A stretch of DNA of 64,000 nucleotides from JAGORM01 sp050255815 (GTDB lineage: Bacteria; Patescibacteriota; Microgenomatia; Levybacterales; GWA1-39-11). Under the pieces are notes generated by a model. That model was not told where the DNA came from. It saw only the letters and a program-made list of their open reading frames with translations, and did not search any database. The stretch covers positions 1 to 64,000 of the forward strand of contig JBLMVJ010000035.1 of NCBI GenBank assembly GCA_050255815.1, written 5' to 3'. Both the position numbers and the translations under genes were made by a program. Each line of letters begins with the position of its first letter. The stretch's first letter is position 1. This document shows, piece by piece, positions 10,001-19,118 of the stretch.

Positions 10001-11767
10001 GACCCTATAACCTCTTCTCCGCTTCCCGGCTTTGGGATGAAACCCTCTAAGAATGCGGCGGTGGTAGGAAAAGCTATGCAAAGCTTCAACCCTCAAGGGC
10101 AGACTTGTCAGGAAGTATTTTCCCTGATTGATATATCCTGGCCATCAGATGACGGGACCAACCCACAAAAACCATGTTTTAAAGTCAGGGCGTCTTTTTT
10201 TGATACTAACTTCCAGAATATTCTTTCCCAGAAATATGGGGTTACCTCTACTGACTATATATATGTAGGTAAAGTGATGGCTATGGCGGGGCTTACCTGG
10301 TCAAGCTCGCCGGACCTACTCACTTCCGTTGAGTCTATTGAGTTGCATGATGAGGCTGTTACCTCCCTGGATGGAGACTTGACTGCTCAAATGGAGAAAG
10401 TAAACAGCATAGACCCAACCGTTACGGTGAGCGGGAAAGCGGTTAATAATGTAGGAGTTTTCTCCGGTCTGTTTGCCGGAAAGATTAAGGCAAGCCTCAT
10501 TTCCGCTACAAAAGTTTTGGCCCAAAATATTATTGCTGATACTGCCGTTGTTGGTTCATTGTCTGTAAAAAGCATAGATGTAACAGGTTCACTTACTATT
10601 CAGGGAAAACCTCTTCAGGCATACATTGGACAAGTCATTGACAGCGCACTCTCTCCATTAGTCTCTACTAATATACTTTCAGCTAACATCATCTCTCCTC
10701 TTGCAGGGAATTCGGTAGCAGTAGAGTTACCTGAGGCATCTGATTCTGCCTTTTTGATCAAAAATAAAGGTACGGGACAAAATGTTACACAGATAGACAC
10801 GCATGGAAATATTACTACTCAGGGCAGCCTGCAGGCTGCTGCTGCAAGTTTTAGCGGCCAGCTTACTGCCGGAGACGCCAGCTTTAGCGGAACGTTGCGG
10901 GCATCATCTATCCTGGCTGATGATATAAACGGACTGGACCAGAAAGTGGCTACCGTTGCCGCAGACCTTATTGCCCGGGTAAAACCGGTTCAGAACATCC
11001 CCTCTTCTTCTTTTGGTGAGCCCCTTGCTGATGTAAGCCTGCAGGCAAAGTTTGGGACATTTTCTGAAGGCCTGCTTTCCCTGGGGGCTTCTACCTTTGG
11101 CAATATTTCCGTTATGGATATGCTTTCCATAGGATCCGGAAGCACATTCACGCTTTCCCAGGGCGCAATCAATACCTTGGGGACAGACTTGCAGATCCAG
11201 CCATTACGCCAAGCCGGAGTCAGCTTTATGGCCGGTGCGGTCATCATAACACCTGATGGACAACTGCAGGTAAATGAGGACGCACTGTTTAACAAAAATC
11301 TGGCAGTCAAAGGAACGGTATATACTAACTTGGTTTCTCCATTACCCAATTCTGATTTGTCCGTACAACTGGGTTCGGAGTCTACTTCTTCTGCCGGCTT
11401 TGCAGTCAGAGGGGCATCATCTTCTGCAGTCCTCCGGGTGAATAACACCGGAGATGTGGTGGCATCCGGATCAGGTACGTTTGCAAAGATTAATATAAGT
11501 ATGGTAGGACAGGCACTGGCTGCAAATGAAAATGAAGCGGTTGCCACCGGGTCTGCCGGAACAGCGGTGCTAAAAGCAAACAAAACCCAGCTCACTATTT
11601 TAAACCCTTTGATTACTGACCACTCCCTGATTTATATAACCCCTGCCCAAAACACCTATAACCAGGTGCTGTTTTTAATGCGACAGGACCCTAAGAAATC
11701 ATTTACGGTTGGGGTATCCCAACCCATTTCCCAGGATATAGAGTTCAATTGGCTCATCGTGAACTAA
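7040..11767 (+). CDS. Giant fusion: two tyrosine-recombinase core-binding domains, membrane anchor, tail-fibre-like exterior
   Basis: 1575 residues. Residues about 1-115 and 116-215 are two copies of the phage-integrase N-terminal SAM-like (core-binding) fold (e.g. SYREYLLKDHSFVTVKNYIS...SLKRHLSSLRSFTLYL and FKTYLYKKGSSKLTIKYYIN...SINRKLSSIRNYLEFI). No catalytic R-HxxR-Y domain follows. After a basic linker there is one membrane helix at about 349-367, then about 1200 residues rich in G, S, T and N with repeated beta-type motifs. These include NPTRTLDVNG and an AGIIST...GRVPVMV...GDPITSS block like those of phage tail-fibre and Patescibacteria surface proteins. The N-terminus should face the cytoplasm and the rest the exterior. 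Its biological role is unknown. Confidence 0.85.
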   Translation: MEKELLVKSYREYLLKDHSFVTVKNYISDVNHFINWTSRELGIDLSPDMFSRSVIDNYYTSLLNSSHEGMETYSHKSLKRHLSSLRSFTLYLESRGFLEHNPFLKQPVPEAPNPWKIDEFKTYLYKKGSSKLTIKYYINDIQSFSRWYKEVSAYTGSIIDVPDITNELLNEYINRLKHNLDLAPTSINRKLSSIRNYLEFIKQETLSNQDISIRNIPSTHPEQIAISELVVSDTPQKGYSGIPPVRLGQKLLAPYFSFEEKISGAISSELVKYNMQKLVKKTKHYSQIQKIDEMIKGLGRKNIPKEFYAPHQVSIASYPLHKKLIFHLRHTRPEWYKTYHNYAFVHYVHFAVLVIVAVGAGIFAYDSLLGNVKAQEGASLNSTFSRTFIFKGRLLDSNSKPITESSHIRLAIYDTPTSSGSALLWQEVQTVKPSGNGDVNLIIGSSSPIPDAYFTNNMPLYLGVTVGNSPELSPRKQLGIPFADTAGSVQGYIPNTLSDRQNNVLLALDSTGNLSIGGNASPTFQATGGDFTLSGQTLVLQTNASSDGNVIINPDGNGKIDLQKPLVNSTSPAGYIEVRGGVSVSATDSAHPALQINQESGAPLISANTQGATRFAVDSQGVITKGYWAGTPIGTEFGGFGADVSATGPGELLYSTSSISYGHLSAGVAGQCLNANGRAAPVWSTCGFLSQLNGAATFTNNTLDFLLGNTSTGSAKFALTNVGQGTPTFKVGNNLQMDSNGSIATNNTDLTLGGGSTKNVAIMANSNVGINQTNPTRTLDVNGNLGGNVDYYSDGAGNQTILRATKALIYDLEKNTGSSNTSTTTTYNIVGLPEVDGTIAYIYAKVTKGTTPGSPTQTISIQINSNQISTVSTVPGSAPSTQIKHYMAARSNGTWHLLGDYGTSDTADLSEWIPASTPLPLPGSVVSFDGQGNVDKPDTAYDPKLAGIISTNPHIVIGPQTANSVRLALSGRVPVMVTSLNGPILTGDPITSSPLPGFGMKPSKNAAVVGKAMQSFNPQGQTCQEVFSLIDISWPSDDGTNPQKPCFKVRASFFDTNFQNILSQKYGVTSTDYIYVGKVMAMAGLTWSSSPDLLTSVESIELHDEAVTSLDGDLTAQMEKVNSIDPTVTVSGKAVNNVGVFSGLFAGKIKASLISATKVLAQNIIADTAVVGSLSVKSIDVTGSLTIQGKPLQAYIGQVIDSALSPLVSTNILSANIISPLAGNSVAVELPEASDSAFLIKNKGTGQNVTQIDTHGNITTQGSLQAAAASFSGQLTAGDASFSGTLRASSILADDINGLDQKVATVAADLIARVKPVQNIPSSSFGEPLADVSLQAKFGTFSEGLLSLGASTFGNISVMDMLSIGSGSTFTLSQGAINTLGTDLQIQPLRQAGVSFMAGAVIITPDGQLQVNEDALFNKNLAVKGTVYTNLVSPLPNSDLSVQLGSESTSSAGFAVRGASSSAVLRVNNTGDVVASGSGTFAKINISMVGQALAANENEAVATGSAGTAVLKANKTQLTILNPLITDHSLIYITPAQNTYNQVLFLMRQDPKKSFTVGVSQPISQDIEFNWLIVN

Positions 11768-11816
11768 CGAAGTTAGTGAACGAGAGCGAAGCGACCTTGT
11801 GAACTAACGAAGTTAG
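11759..11816. repeat. Direct repeat with internal hairpin after the giant gene
   Basis: An 18-bp word (GTGAACTAACGAAGTTAG) occurs at 11759-11776 and 11799-11816, 40 bp apart. Each copy contains CTAAC-GAA-GTTAG, a short hairpin. The first copy overlaps the stop codon of the giant gene. Confidence 0.7.
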
Positions 11817-11960
11817 CAGAATTGTTCCAAAAAAGTGAAAAAAAGAAAAACATTTCTTATAAAAGAATAAAATAATTTGTTAGAAGAGGGATTAAAAAAA
11901 GAAATTATGAGGCTAAATTTGACCAATTGTTAGAAAAAGCCACAATAGTAGTTTTTATCC

Positions 11961-11989
11961 TTGACATTATACTTTTACACTGATAAATT
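11961..11989 (+). promoter_or_regulatory. Promoter of the first O-antigen-ligase-like gene
   Basis: TTGACA at 11961-11966 and a TGATAAAT/TAAATT -10 region ending near 11989, about 17 nt apart. The -10 ends about 7 nt before the ATG at 11997, so the mRNA should be leaderless. A TTG start at 11961 would be the -35 box itself and is rejected. Confidence 0.65.
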
Positions 11990-11996
11990 TAGACAC

Positions 11997-14099
11997 ATGG
12001 GAAATAATTCAACCATTATTCTTCTTAAGAAAATATCTGTTTGGGTACTTTCTTTTGTACTATTCTTCTTCCCTCTTCTCTTTTTAGTAAACGCAACTGA
12101 TCCATTCCTTTTGCCAAAACAGGTATTCCTGGTTATGGCATCTGTAGTCCTGCTGATCCTTTGGAGCGTTATCATGGTCTTTGAAAAAAAGATTATGATC
12201 CGGACCAGTCCGTTTAATCTTCCGGCAGGACTCTTTACTTTAGCAGTACTTATTTCAGCATTCCTCTCCCGGAATATGTATGATTCACTTGCTCTTGCTA
12301 TTCCGGTGTTGGCTTCTTTCATACTGTATTTTGTGGCACAAAACACCATATCAAATAAAAAGGATTTACTGTTTGTCTTATCTGCTCTTCTTTTGGGAGG
12401 AGCCGTGTCTTCCCTTATCTCAGTTTTGTACTACCTGAAGATTTACTTCCTTCCTATTCCGGCAATCCAAAGCCAGTACTTCACTACCTTTGGTTCTCCT
12501 ATCCAGCACATTATTTATATAGTACCGCTTTTGATTGTTGCCGCCTACTTCCTGTCTAAAGAAGTGAGAGGGAGAAAACCTGAAGCAAACTACAATACTA
12601 TATTATTTGGCGGACTTACCGGCACCCTTCTCATCTCTGCCGTCCTCTTAATAGTACAGGTAGTAACTGCACCACAAAAACCACTCTTACTGCCATACAC
12701 ATTTGGCTTCCAGATTGCTACCGCAGCTATTTCCCAGGACACCACACGCTTCTTAATTAGCCTGCCGTTTGGGTCCGGATTTGGCACATTCTTATCAGAC
12801 TTTACCAGGTTTAAACTTCCTGATATCAATAATGGCCAGCTTTGGGCTGCATCCTTTAGCACTTCTTCTTCTTTTGTCCTGGAGCTTTTAACCACCGTAG
12901 GAGTAGTAGGACTTTTAACCTACTTATTTATGATTGCCAAGGTATTAAAGAATAGGACAAAAGACACCACCCCATTATTCTTTGCACTGTTAGTAGTGTT
13001 CTTAGTCTCATTCTTCCTGCCGCTTTCTATCATCTCCCTTACCCTTATCTTTATTTTAATGGCGCTGTTTACCAGCACTTTATTCCTGGACCACAGCAAA
13101 AATGTATATGATATAAGCCTTTCTATAGTAGCTCTAAAACATGGCCTATTCTCTATAGAGGAAACGTCAGGCGCACCTAAGAAAGCTTCAGAATCTTCAA
13201 AGGTGCTTCCGATTATTGTAGCGCTGGTTATCATTCTGGTTGGCGGGTATACCGGGTATCTCTCATTCAAACTCTTGTCTGCAGACATGAAGATGGCAGA
13301 CTCTTTGTCACAAAGCAAGAGGAACAACGGCCAGGCTATTTATGACCTCCAGAGACAGGCGCTCATAGACTTCCCGTACCGCTCTGATTATTACAGGATC
13401 TTCTCCCAGATTAACCTGGCTCTTGCTAACTCTATAGCCGGTGCTGTCCCACAGGGATCTACCCCTTCCACTACGGCACAGGCAACTATTACGCAATTGC
13501 TGCAGCAAAGTATTGCAAACGGCAGGACTGCAGTAGCCCTGGCTCCTATGAGCTCAGTAAACTGGGAAAACCTTTCCCAAATCTATAGGAGCTTAATAGG
13601 GGTAGGACAAAATGCGGGAGAATTTTCAGTGGCAACCATGAACCAGGCTATCATTTTAGATCCTTCCAACCCACTCCTGAGGGTAGAATTAGGGGGTATC
13701 TACTACCAGCTGCAGCAGTATGACGCAGCCCAAAACCAATTCCAGATTGCAATTAACCTGAAGCCTGACTTTGCAAATGCATACTACAACCTGGGCCATG
13801 CTCTTGAAGCAAAAGGAGATCTGAGAGGTGCAATAACCGCATACCAGGCAGCACAAAGCCTTACCACCAATGATAATGATAAAAAGAGGTTGGATTCTGA
13901 AATGGAAGTTATCCTGAAAAAAATTGGGACAGAGGTAAAACCGGGCACTCAGCCATCAGCAGCTGCTCCATCTGCAGACCAACCACCACTTGGAATAAGT
14001 ACACCTTCAGCACAACTGCCTAGCCAAAAAGACCAGGTAAAATTACCTTCACCACCAACTGAAACTCAACCAACAGCCACACCTAAAACTACGAAATAA
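11997..14099 (+). CDS. O-antigen ligase-like polytopic protein with C-terminal TPRs (copy 1)
   Basis: 700 residues. About 10-12 membrane helices fill the first 440 residues. A Wzy/WaaL-like loop (PFGSGFGTFLSDF...ELLTTVGVVG) suggests joining of surface glycan chains to an acceptor. After the last helix comes a soluble part with TPR units (SVNWENLSQIYRSL, PLLRVELGGIYYQLQQYDA, NAYYNLGHALEAKGD). It ends in a Pro/Thr-rich tail. ATG 11997 is chosen because it follows a promoter directly. The next gene, 2 bp after the stop, is a clear paralogue, so this is a tandem duplication. The substrate cannot be told from sequence; undecaprenyl-linked glycan is the family expectation. Confidence 0.8.
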   Translation: MGNNSTIILLKKISVWVLSFVLFFFPLLFLVNATDPFLLPKQVFLVMASVVLLILWSVIMVFEKKIMIRTSPFNLPAGLFTLAVLISAFLSRNMYDSLALAIPVLASFILYFVAQNTISNKKDLLFVLSALLLGGAVSSLISVLYYLKIYFLPIPAIQSQYFTTFGSPIQHIIYIVPLLIVAAYFLSKEVRGRKPEANYNTILFGGLTGTLLISAVLLIVQVVTAPQKPLLLPYTFGFQIATAAISQDTTRFLISLPFGSGFGTFLSDFTRFKLPDINNGQLWAASFSTSSSFVLELLTTVGVVGLLTYLFMIAKVLKNRTKDTTPLFFALLVVFLVSFFLPLSIISLTLIFILMALFTSTLFLDHSKNVYDISLSIVALKHGLFSIEETSGAPKKASESSKVLPIIVALVIILVGGYTGYLSFKLLSADMKMADSLSQSKRNNGQAIYDLQRQALIDFPYRSDYYRIFSQINLALANSIAGAVPQGSTPSTTAQATITQLLQQSIANGRTAVALAPMSSVNWENLSQIYRSLIGVGQNAGEFSVATMNQAIILDPSNPLLRVELGGIYYQLQQYDAAQNQFQIAINLKPDFANAYYNLGHALEAKGDLRGAITAYQAAQSLTTNDNDKKRLDSEMEVILKKIGTEVKPGTQPSAAAPSADQPPLGISTPSAQLPSQKDQVKLPSPPTETQPTATPKTTK

Positions 14100-14101
14100 G
14101 T

Positions 14102-16249
14102 ATGGAAAGTAAAGATGTGCCGTCAATAGTATCAAAGCTGCAGATAGGCGTGTTGTGCACCATGCTGGTATTATTCCCCTTAGCATTTATTCCTAACTCC
14201 ACTGACTCATTTACCATGGGTAAGAGCCTAATCCTCATACTGGGGACTTCCCTTCTTATCCTGTTGTGGGCAATTGCATCTATATATAAGAAAGGCTTTG
14301 TCTATAAATCCAGCCCATTTAACCTTCCGGTTGCCCTTTTTGGCGTAGTGGTACTTATTTCCTCCCTGCTCTCCCGCAATATGTATGATTCTCTTGTTGC
14401 AGCTGTTCCCGTAGTCTTCTCTTGCGTATTGTACTTTACCATTTCTTATATGATAAGCAGCAGAAAAACACTTATTTTAGCTATTACCAGCCTTATTGCC
14501 GGCGGCGCACTGACTGCCCTTTTAAGTACCGCTTACTATCTGAAACTTTATTTCCTGCCTATTCCGGGTATTAATAACCAGTACTTTTCCCCGTTTGGGT
14601 CAGGCGTACAGGAAGCAATTTACCTGATTGCCCTTCTCATGTTCCCGCTTTTCTCCCTATTAAGACAAACAAAGACCAGAAAGCTTACGGTTACGCAGGA
14701 TTTCCTCATTGAAGCAGGTTTGGGAGGCGCACTTTTGATAGGGGTAATCTTTATTACCCTTTCCATCATTACTTCCCCAACCAAACCTATTATATTGCCA
14801 TACACATATGGCTTGCAGATTGCAGCCGCTACTATTAGCCAGGATATCTCGCGCCTCTTTATCTCATTCCCATTTGGATCCGGCTTTGGCACGTTCTTAA
14901 ATGACTTTGCCCGCTTCAGACTGCAGGAGCTGAACGCAAACACTACGTTTGCTACCGCCTACCCATCCTATTCATCATCTTTTGCCCTGGAGCTGATGAC
15001 TACCACCGGCATCTTAGGCATCCTTTCTTACCTCTTTATAGTGTTTAAGGCCTTAAAAACCCGCATGAAAGACAGCAATCCATCTTACTTTGGCCTGGTT
15101 ATCTTATTTATTGTCTCATTCTTCTTACCGTTTGGCCTTCCAACTATTGCACTGGTCTTTATTCTTTTGGGAGTCTATTCATCATCCTTATTCCTGGCAA
15201 ATGACAGGCGGGTACATAATACCAGCCTCTCACTGGTTGCCTTTGACCAGGGAATTATTTCTACAGAGGATGTGTTGAGGAATGAGCGGGTTAAGTCTGA
15301 GAGTATTATCCTGCCGGTTCTTATCACTATCTTAGTGGTACTAATAGGAGGATTTGCTTCATTTATGATGGTACGCCTGGTAGATGCAGACACCAAAATG
15401 GTTTCCTCTTTGGTTGTACCTGCCGGTAAGAAGCTCACCATCCAGCAGCAATATGACTTGCAAAGAAATGCGGTAAATGAATTCCCTTATAAATCAGACT
15501 ACCAGAGGACATTCTCCCAGCTTAATATGAACCTGGCTAACTCTATTGCTGCCAGCCTGCCAAAAGGCGCTACCCCATCAGCAGTTGTACAGCAAAGCGT
15601 CAACCAGCTCTTACAGCAATCAGTAAATTCAGCCAGAAGCGCTGCTGATATAGCACCGCTTACTTCAACCAACTGGTCCAATCTGGCACAAATTTACCGG
15701 AACCTGATAGGCGTGGGCCAGGGAGCTGACCAGTTTGCCATTGCAGCCATGAACCAGGCAACACTGTTAGACCCAACCAATCCATTCTTAAGGCTGGACT
15801 ACGGTGGTATTTATTACCAGTTAAGCCAGCTGGATGCAGCCCAAAACCAATTCCAGATTGCCATTAACCTGAAGCCTGACTTTGCTAATGCCTATTACAA
15901 TCTGGGCCATGTGATAGAGTCCAAAGGAGACCTTTCTACCGCACTTTCTCTCTACCAGACTACCCTTTCCCTGGCCGGAAACAATCCAACAGATAAAAAG
16001 AAACTCAGTGATGAAATAGAAGCATTGAAGAAAAAGATTAATGAAACAGCAGCTACTCAACAGCAGCAGACACCGGTAAACCTGCAGACCAGCGCAGGCC
16101 AGCAGCAACCTATTGGCATTAACGCTCCTTCAGCTCAATTTCCAGCACCTAGCAGGCCGGTAAAACTTCCTCCACCTCCTGGTGCCAGCGCTTCTCCGGA
16201 ACCGTCTCCTTCGGCTGCTCCCAGGCCTACGGCCACCCCCACACAATAA
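14102..16249 (+). CDS. O-antigen ligase-like polytopic protein with C-terminal TPRs (copy 2)
   Basis: 715 residues, co-linear with the preceding gene: the same helix pattern, the same loop (PFGSGFGTFLNDFARFRL...ELMTTTGILG), and the same TPR block including the shared stretch AAQNQFQIAINLKPDFANAY. It ends with a Pro/Ser/Ala-rich tail (PPPPGASASPEPSPSAAP). The strongest conservation between the copies is in the TPRs and the ligase loop, so both are probably functional and diverged in substrate or partner. It starts 2 bp after copy 1 and is presumably translated from the same mRNA. Confidence 0.8.
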   Translation: MESKDVPSIVSKLQIGVLCTMLVLFPLAFIPNSTDSFTMGKSLILILGTSLLILLWAIASIYKKGFVYKSSPFNLPVALFGVVVLISSLLSRNMYDSLVAAVPVVFSCVLYFTISYMISSRKTLILAITSLIAGGALTALLSTAYYLKLYFLPIPGINNQYFSPFGSGVQEAIYLIALLMFPLFSLLRQTKTRKLTVTQDFLIEAGLGGALLIGVIFITLSIITSPTKPIILPYTYGLQIAAATISQDISRLFISFPFGSGFGTFLNDFARFRLQELNANTTFATAYPSYSSSFALELMTTTGILGILSYLFIVFKALKTRMKDSNPSYFGLVILFIVSFFLPFGLPTIALVFILLGVYSSSLFLANDRRVHNTSLSLVAFDQGIISTEDVLRNERVKSESIILPVLITILVVLIGGFASFMMVRLVDADTKMVSSLVVPAGKKLTIQQQYDLQRNAVNEFPYKSDYQRTFSQLNMNLANSIAASLPKGATPSAVVQQSVNQLLQQSVNSARSAADIAPLTSTNWSNLAQIYRNLIGVGQGADQFAIAAMNQATLLDPTNPFLRLDYGGIYYQLSQLDAAQNQFQIAINLKPDFANAYYNLGHVIESKGDLSTALSLYQTTLSLAGNNPTDKKKLSDEIEALKKKINETAATQQQQTPVNLQTSAGQQQPIGINAPSAQFPAPSRPVKLPPPPGASASPEPSPSAAPRPTATPTQ

Positions 16250-16301
16250 GGGTTTAGGGTTTAGTTCACACAAAGAATCGAGCAATCAAAATAAACTCCC
16301 A

Positions 16302-16356
16302 CCTTAATTTCATCTCTTGAATATGAAACCATGGAGAAACGAATGAGTGAACCACA
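16302..16356. repeat. Dispersed intergenic repeat, copy A
   Basis: Begins CCTTAATTTCATCTCTTGAA and ends AACGAATGAGTGAAC, with a central ACCATGGAG. Related copies lie at 33423-33480 and 55503-55560, all in spacers and all in the same orientation. The surrounding spacer (16250-16553) otherwise holds only GGGTTTA/CCCTATA short repeats and no gene. Confidence 0.75.
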
Positions 16357-16553
16357 GGACCCCAAATCAGACAGCTTCAAGCTTTTAGATTCATCCCAAG
16401 GGTAATAATTTTTAACTATACCCTATACCCTAAACGCTATTTCTCGAGCTCCTTTGAAATAAAAATATCAATCAAGTCCTTGAGCGAGAAAAATACCGGG
16501 AGTCTTTGGCAAGCAAGCAGGTCTACGAGTGCGCCAAGAGTTAACGGTACACC

Positions 16554-17678
16554 CTATTGGAGGAAGGACAGAGGATTCTGGTTGCCGGAGGCTGAACGTA
16601 CTTCAAAGTGTAAATGCGGTCCCGTAGTCCTACCGGTCACCCCTACCCATCCTACCACCGTCTTTCCGGCGGTTACCCTATCCCCTGCAGAAACACCCAA
16701 ACCACTCATATGGGCATATAGCGTAGAATACCCATTATCACCGTGAATCACCACGTGGGTTCCATAGCCGTAATTCCAACCGCTGGGGTACGCAGCAGAC
16801 ACTACGCCGTTCTGTGCGGCTATAATAGGCGTCCCAATAGGCGCGCCTAAGTCAACTCCCGGGTGGTACCAGTAGAATCCCTGGTTCAGGGTTCCTCTGA
16901 TAGGCCAGGTAAACCCGGCGTCTGTTACGGTAACCGGACCGCTTGCTATATACGTCTGCCTCACATACTGCGGACTTACCTGCTCTTCAGGCTTCACCCC
17001 ATCAGGAACTATAATAATCTGACCGGTAACCAGTGAGAATGTCTGGGGATTTGCAAAATCGTTAAACGGAAAATCTACTATAGCCTGCGCGTTTACATTG
17101 TATTTTTTAGCTATGGAATAAATAGTATCACCCTCTGCAACTTTATGGGAAATTCCGGTGACCGGCAGGATCTTGAGGTTATCGCCTATAGAAATGTCAT
17201 CCCCGGAGAGGTCATTTGCCCACTTGATAGTGTCTGAAGAAATTCCAAATTTAGAAGCTATAGTAGAAATGGTATCTCCTTTCTGCACGGTGTAGGTAAT
17301 AACTTTGTCACGGACTCCTACCGTATTTTGGGTTTGGAAGACGTTATCCTGGGAAAGCGTGAGGGAATCAGCCTGGGGGGACTGGGCAAAGGAAAGCATG
17401 CTTTTCTGGGTAGGCAGCAGCTGGGAATCAGTAATAAACGGGGAAATCATAACCCCTACCGTCAAAATAACCATAATGCTGACATGCAGGAACATACGGT
17501 TTCTCCTGCCGCGCCTTATTAAAACGCCCTTTACTATATTGTTTTTCTGTTTTTCAAACTCATTGGAGATAAAAATAAACTTGTCCTGTATGTAAATTTT
17601 GAAGAAGATGGAGAAAGCTTTTGCTTCAGAAAGGATAAAACCAATACTTTTTCTAACCGTTTTCAACGTATTTCTCAT
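16554..17678 (-). CDS. LysM/M23 peptidoglycan endopeptidase, membrane-anchored
   Basis: 374 residues. A basic cytoplasmic N-terminus of about 60 residues precedes one membrane helix (FLHVSIMVILTVGVMISPF). Two LysM domains follow (YTVQKGDTISTIASKFGIS and HKVAEGDTIYSIAKKYNVN), then a C-terminal M23/LytM zinc-peptidase domain. The zinc ligands are visible in HPGVDLG and HLHFE, with YAHM as the catalytic-histidine region. It should cleave peptide cross-links in peptidoglycan outside the membrane during growth or division. Both the HxxxD and HxH motifs are intact, so it is probably an active enzyme rather than an EnvC-type activator. Confidence 0.9.
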   Translation of the reverse strand: MRNTLKTVRKSIGFILSEAKAFSIFFKIYIQDKFIFISNEFEKQKNNIVKGVLIRRGRRNRMFLHVSIMVILTVGVMISPFITDSQLLPTQKSMLSFAQSPQADSLTLSQDNVFQTQNTVGVRDKVITYTVQKGDTISTIASKFGISSDTIKWANDLSGDDISIGDNLKILPVTGISHKVAEGDTIYSIAKKYNVNAQAIVDFPFNDFANPQTFSLVTGQIIIVPDGVKPEEQVSPQYVRQTYIASGPVTVTDAGFTWPIRGTLNQGFYWYHPGVDLGAPIGTPIIAAQNGVVSAAYPSGWNYGYGTHVVIHGDNGYSTLYAHMSGLGVSAGDRVTAGKTVVGWVGVTGRTTGPHLHFEVRSASGNQNPLSFLQ

Positions 17679-17734
17679 AAGGGGAATGAAAGATACTGTA
17701 CCAAAAAAGGGTTAACAAAACAAGGGTGCGGAGG

Positions 17735-18997
17735 CTAGTCCTTGCCTAAATTCATTAAGAATTCGTCATTAGTGTCTGTTTTGGCAAGCTTTTCAAGCAA
17801 AACCTCTGCCCGCTCATCCGGATTCAGGATGTCAATCATGCGGCGCATCATAACTACTTTCCTATACTTATCTTCAGGCATCAGAAGCTCTTCCTGACGT
17901 GTACCTGATTTTTCTACGTTTATAGCCGGGAAGATCCTGCGTTCAGCCAGCCTGCGGTCCAAATGCAGCTCCATATTACCGGTTCCTTTAAACTCTTCAA
18001 AAACCAGGTCATCCAGCCTGGATCCGGTCTCTACTAATGCGGTACCTATAATAGTAAGCGATCCTCCATCTTCACAGTTACGTGCGGCCCCAAAGAAACG
18101 CTTGGTTGGGTATAAAGCTGCCGGATCATATCCTCCGGAAAGGGTACGACCTGAAGGCTCTATAGACAAGTTATAGGCACGGGCCAGCCTGGTAATAGAA
18201 TCCAGAAGAATTACTACGTGTTTGCCGTTTTCTACTAAGCGTTTTGCTCTATCTAGGGCTATCTCAGCCACCCTGGTCTGGATCTCAGGAGACTCATCAA
18301 AATTGGAAGCTACCACGTCACCCTTCACGGAACGCGCTATATCCGTCACCTCTTCAGGACGTTCTCCTATAAGAACCGCCATAAGATGAACATCCGGGAA
18401 GTTAGTGGTAATACCGGTGGCAACATCCTTCAGGATAGTGGTTTTACCTGCTTTTGGCGGGGAAACTATCATACCGCGCTGTCCAAAACCAATAGGCGCC
18501 ACCAGGTCAACTACACGGGTAGAAAGCGGATGTTTTTTAGTAGCCAAAGTAATTTGTGTATTAGGATAGATAGGAGTTAAGTCATCAAAGTAAGGGCGCT
18601 TGGTGGACTTTTCAGCCTCAATCCCGTTTACCTTGCTTATTTTAAGTAAACCATAATAGCGCTCATTATCCTTTGGCGGACGTCCCAGCCCCTCCACCAG
18701 GTCTCCCGGACGCAGCCAGAAGCGTCTGATCTGGGAAGCTGAGATGTAGATATCACGGTCTGATGGCCTGAATTTTGGCCTCAGGAAACCATGGCCTTCA
18801 TGCTGGATATCTAAAATGCCGGAAACTACCTCTCCGGACTCTTCACGCTCATAATCTGAACTGCCGTAGCCGCGCCTATCCTCAATAACCGGTTCTTCCC
18901 GGGCTGATACAGGCTCCCCTACCGGCTCTGAAGCTACAGGCTCTGCCTGACCCTCTTCAACAGGCTCCTTAATAGTTGTTTTACGTGCGACTGGCAT
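17735..18997 (-). CDS. rho: Transcription termination factor Rho
   Basis: 420 residues. A low-complexity, acidic N-terminal stretch (about 1-55) replaces part of the usual N-terminal domain. The primary RNA-binding CSD fold (GILDIQHEGHGFLRPKF...DIYISASQIRRFWLRPGDLV) is followed by the RecA-like motor with Walker A (PPKAGKTT), Walker B (HVVILLDSITRLARAYN) and the Q/R-loop region. Rho is a hexameric helicase that ends transcription of untranslated RNA. A promoter with an approximately 115-nt leader lies upstream, in keeping with the autoregulated rho leaders of other bacteria, but this is inference. Confidence 0.96.
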   Translation of the reverse strand: MPVARKTTIKEPVEEGQAEPVASEPVGEPVSAREEPVIEDRRGYGSSDYEREESGEVVSGILDIQHEGHGFLRPKFRPSDRDIYISASQIRRFWLRPGDLVEGLGRPPKDNERYYGLLKISKVNGIEAEKSTKRPYFDDLTPIYPNTQITLATKKHPLSTRVVDLVAPIGFGQRGMIVSPPKAGKTTILKDVATGITTNFPDVHLMAVLIGERPEEVTDIARSVKGDVVASNFDESPEIQTRVAEIALDRAKRLVENGKHVVILLDSITRLARAYNLSIEPSGRTLSGGYDPAALYPTKRFFGAARNCEDGGSLTIIGTALVETGSRLDDLVFEEFKGTGNMELHLDRRLAERRIFPAINVEKSGTRQEELLMPEDKYRKVVMMRRMIDILNPDERAEVLLEKLAKTDTNDEFLMNLGKD

Positions 18998-19118
18998 AGT
19001 TAAATTGAAAAGATAGAGATATAGCTGTTACCCAAGATTCCGGAATGAAATGAACTAAATTTGTGTCTGTGTCATCTTGGAAAAAGAATTACGCGGTAAT
19101 TTCTGAAGCTATGGTTGT

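Noticed and set aside
11759..11816. CRISPR-like repeat pair
   Set aside because: Only two copies of an 18-bp word with a 22-bp gap and no array or cas genes.
11961..11996. TTG start giving a 12-residue longer O-antigen-ligase-like protein
   Set aside because: The TTG is the TTGACA -35 box of the promoter; the ATG at 11997 fits the -10 distance.
16480..16746. Open frame opposite the M23 peptidase and similar shadows opposite radA, the S1 gene and DNA ligase
   Set aside because: They mirror the real genes in antisense, and the sense proteins match families fully.
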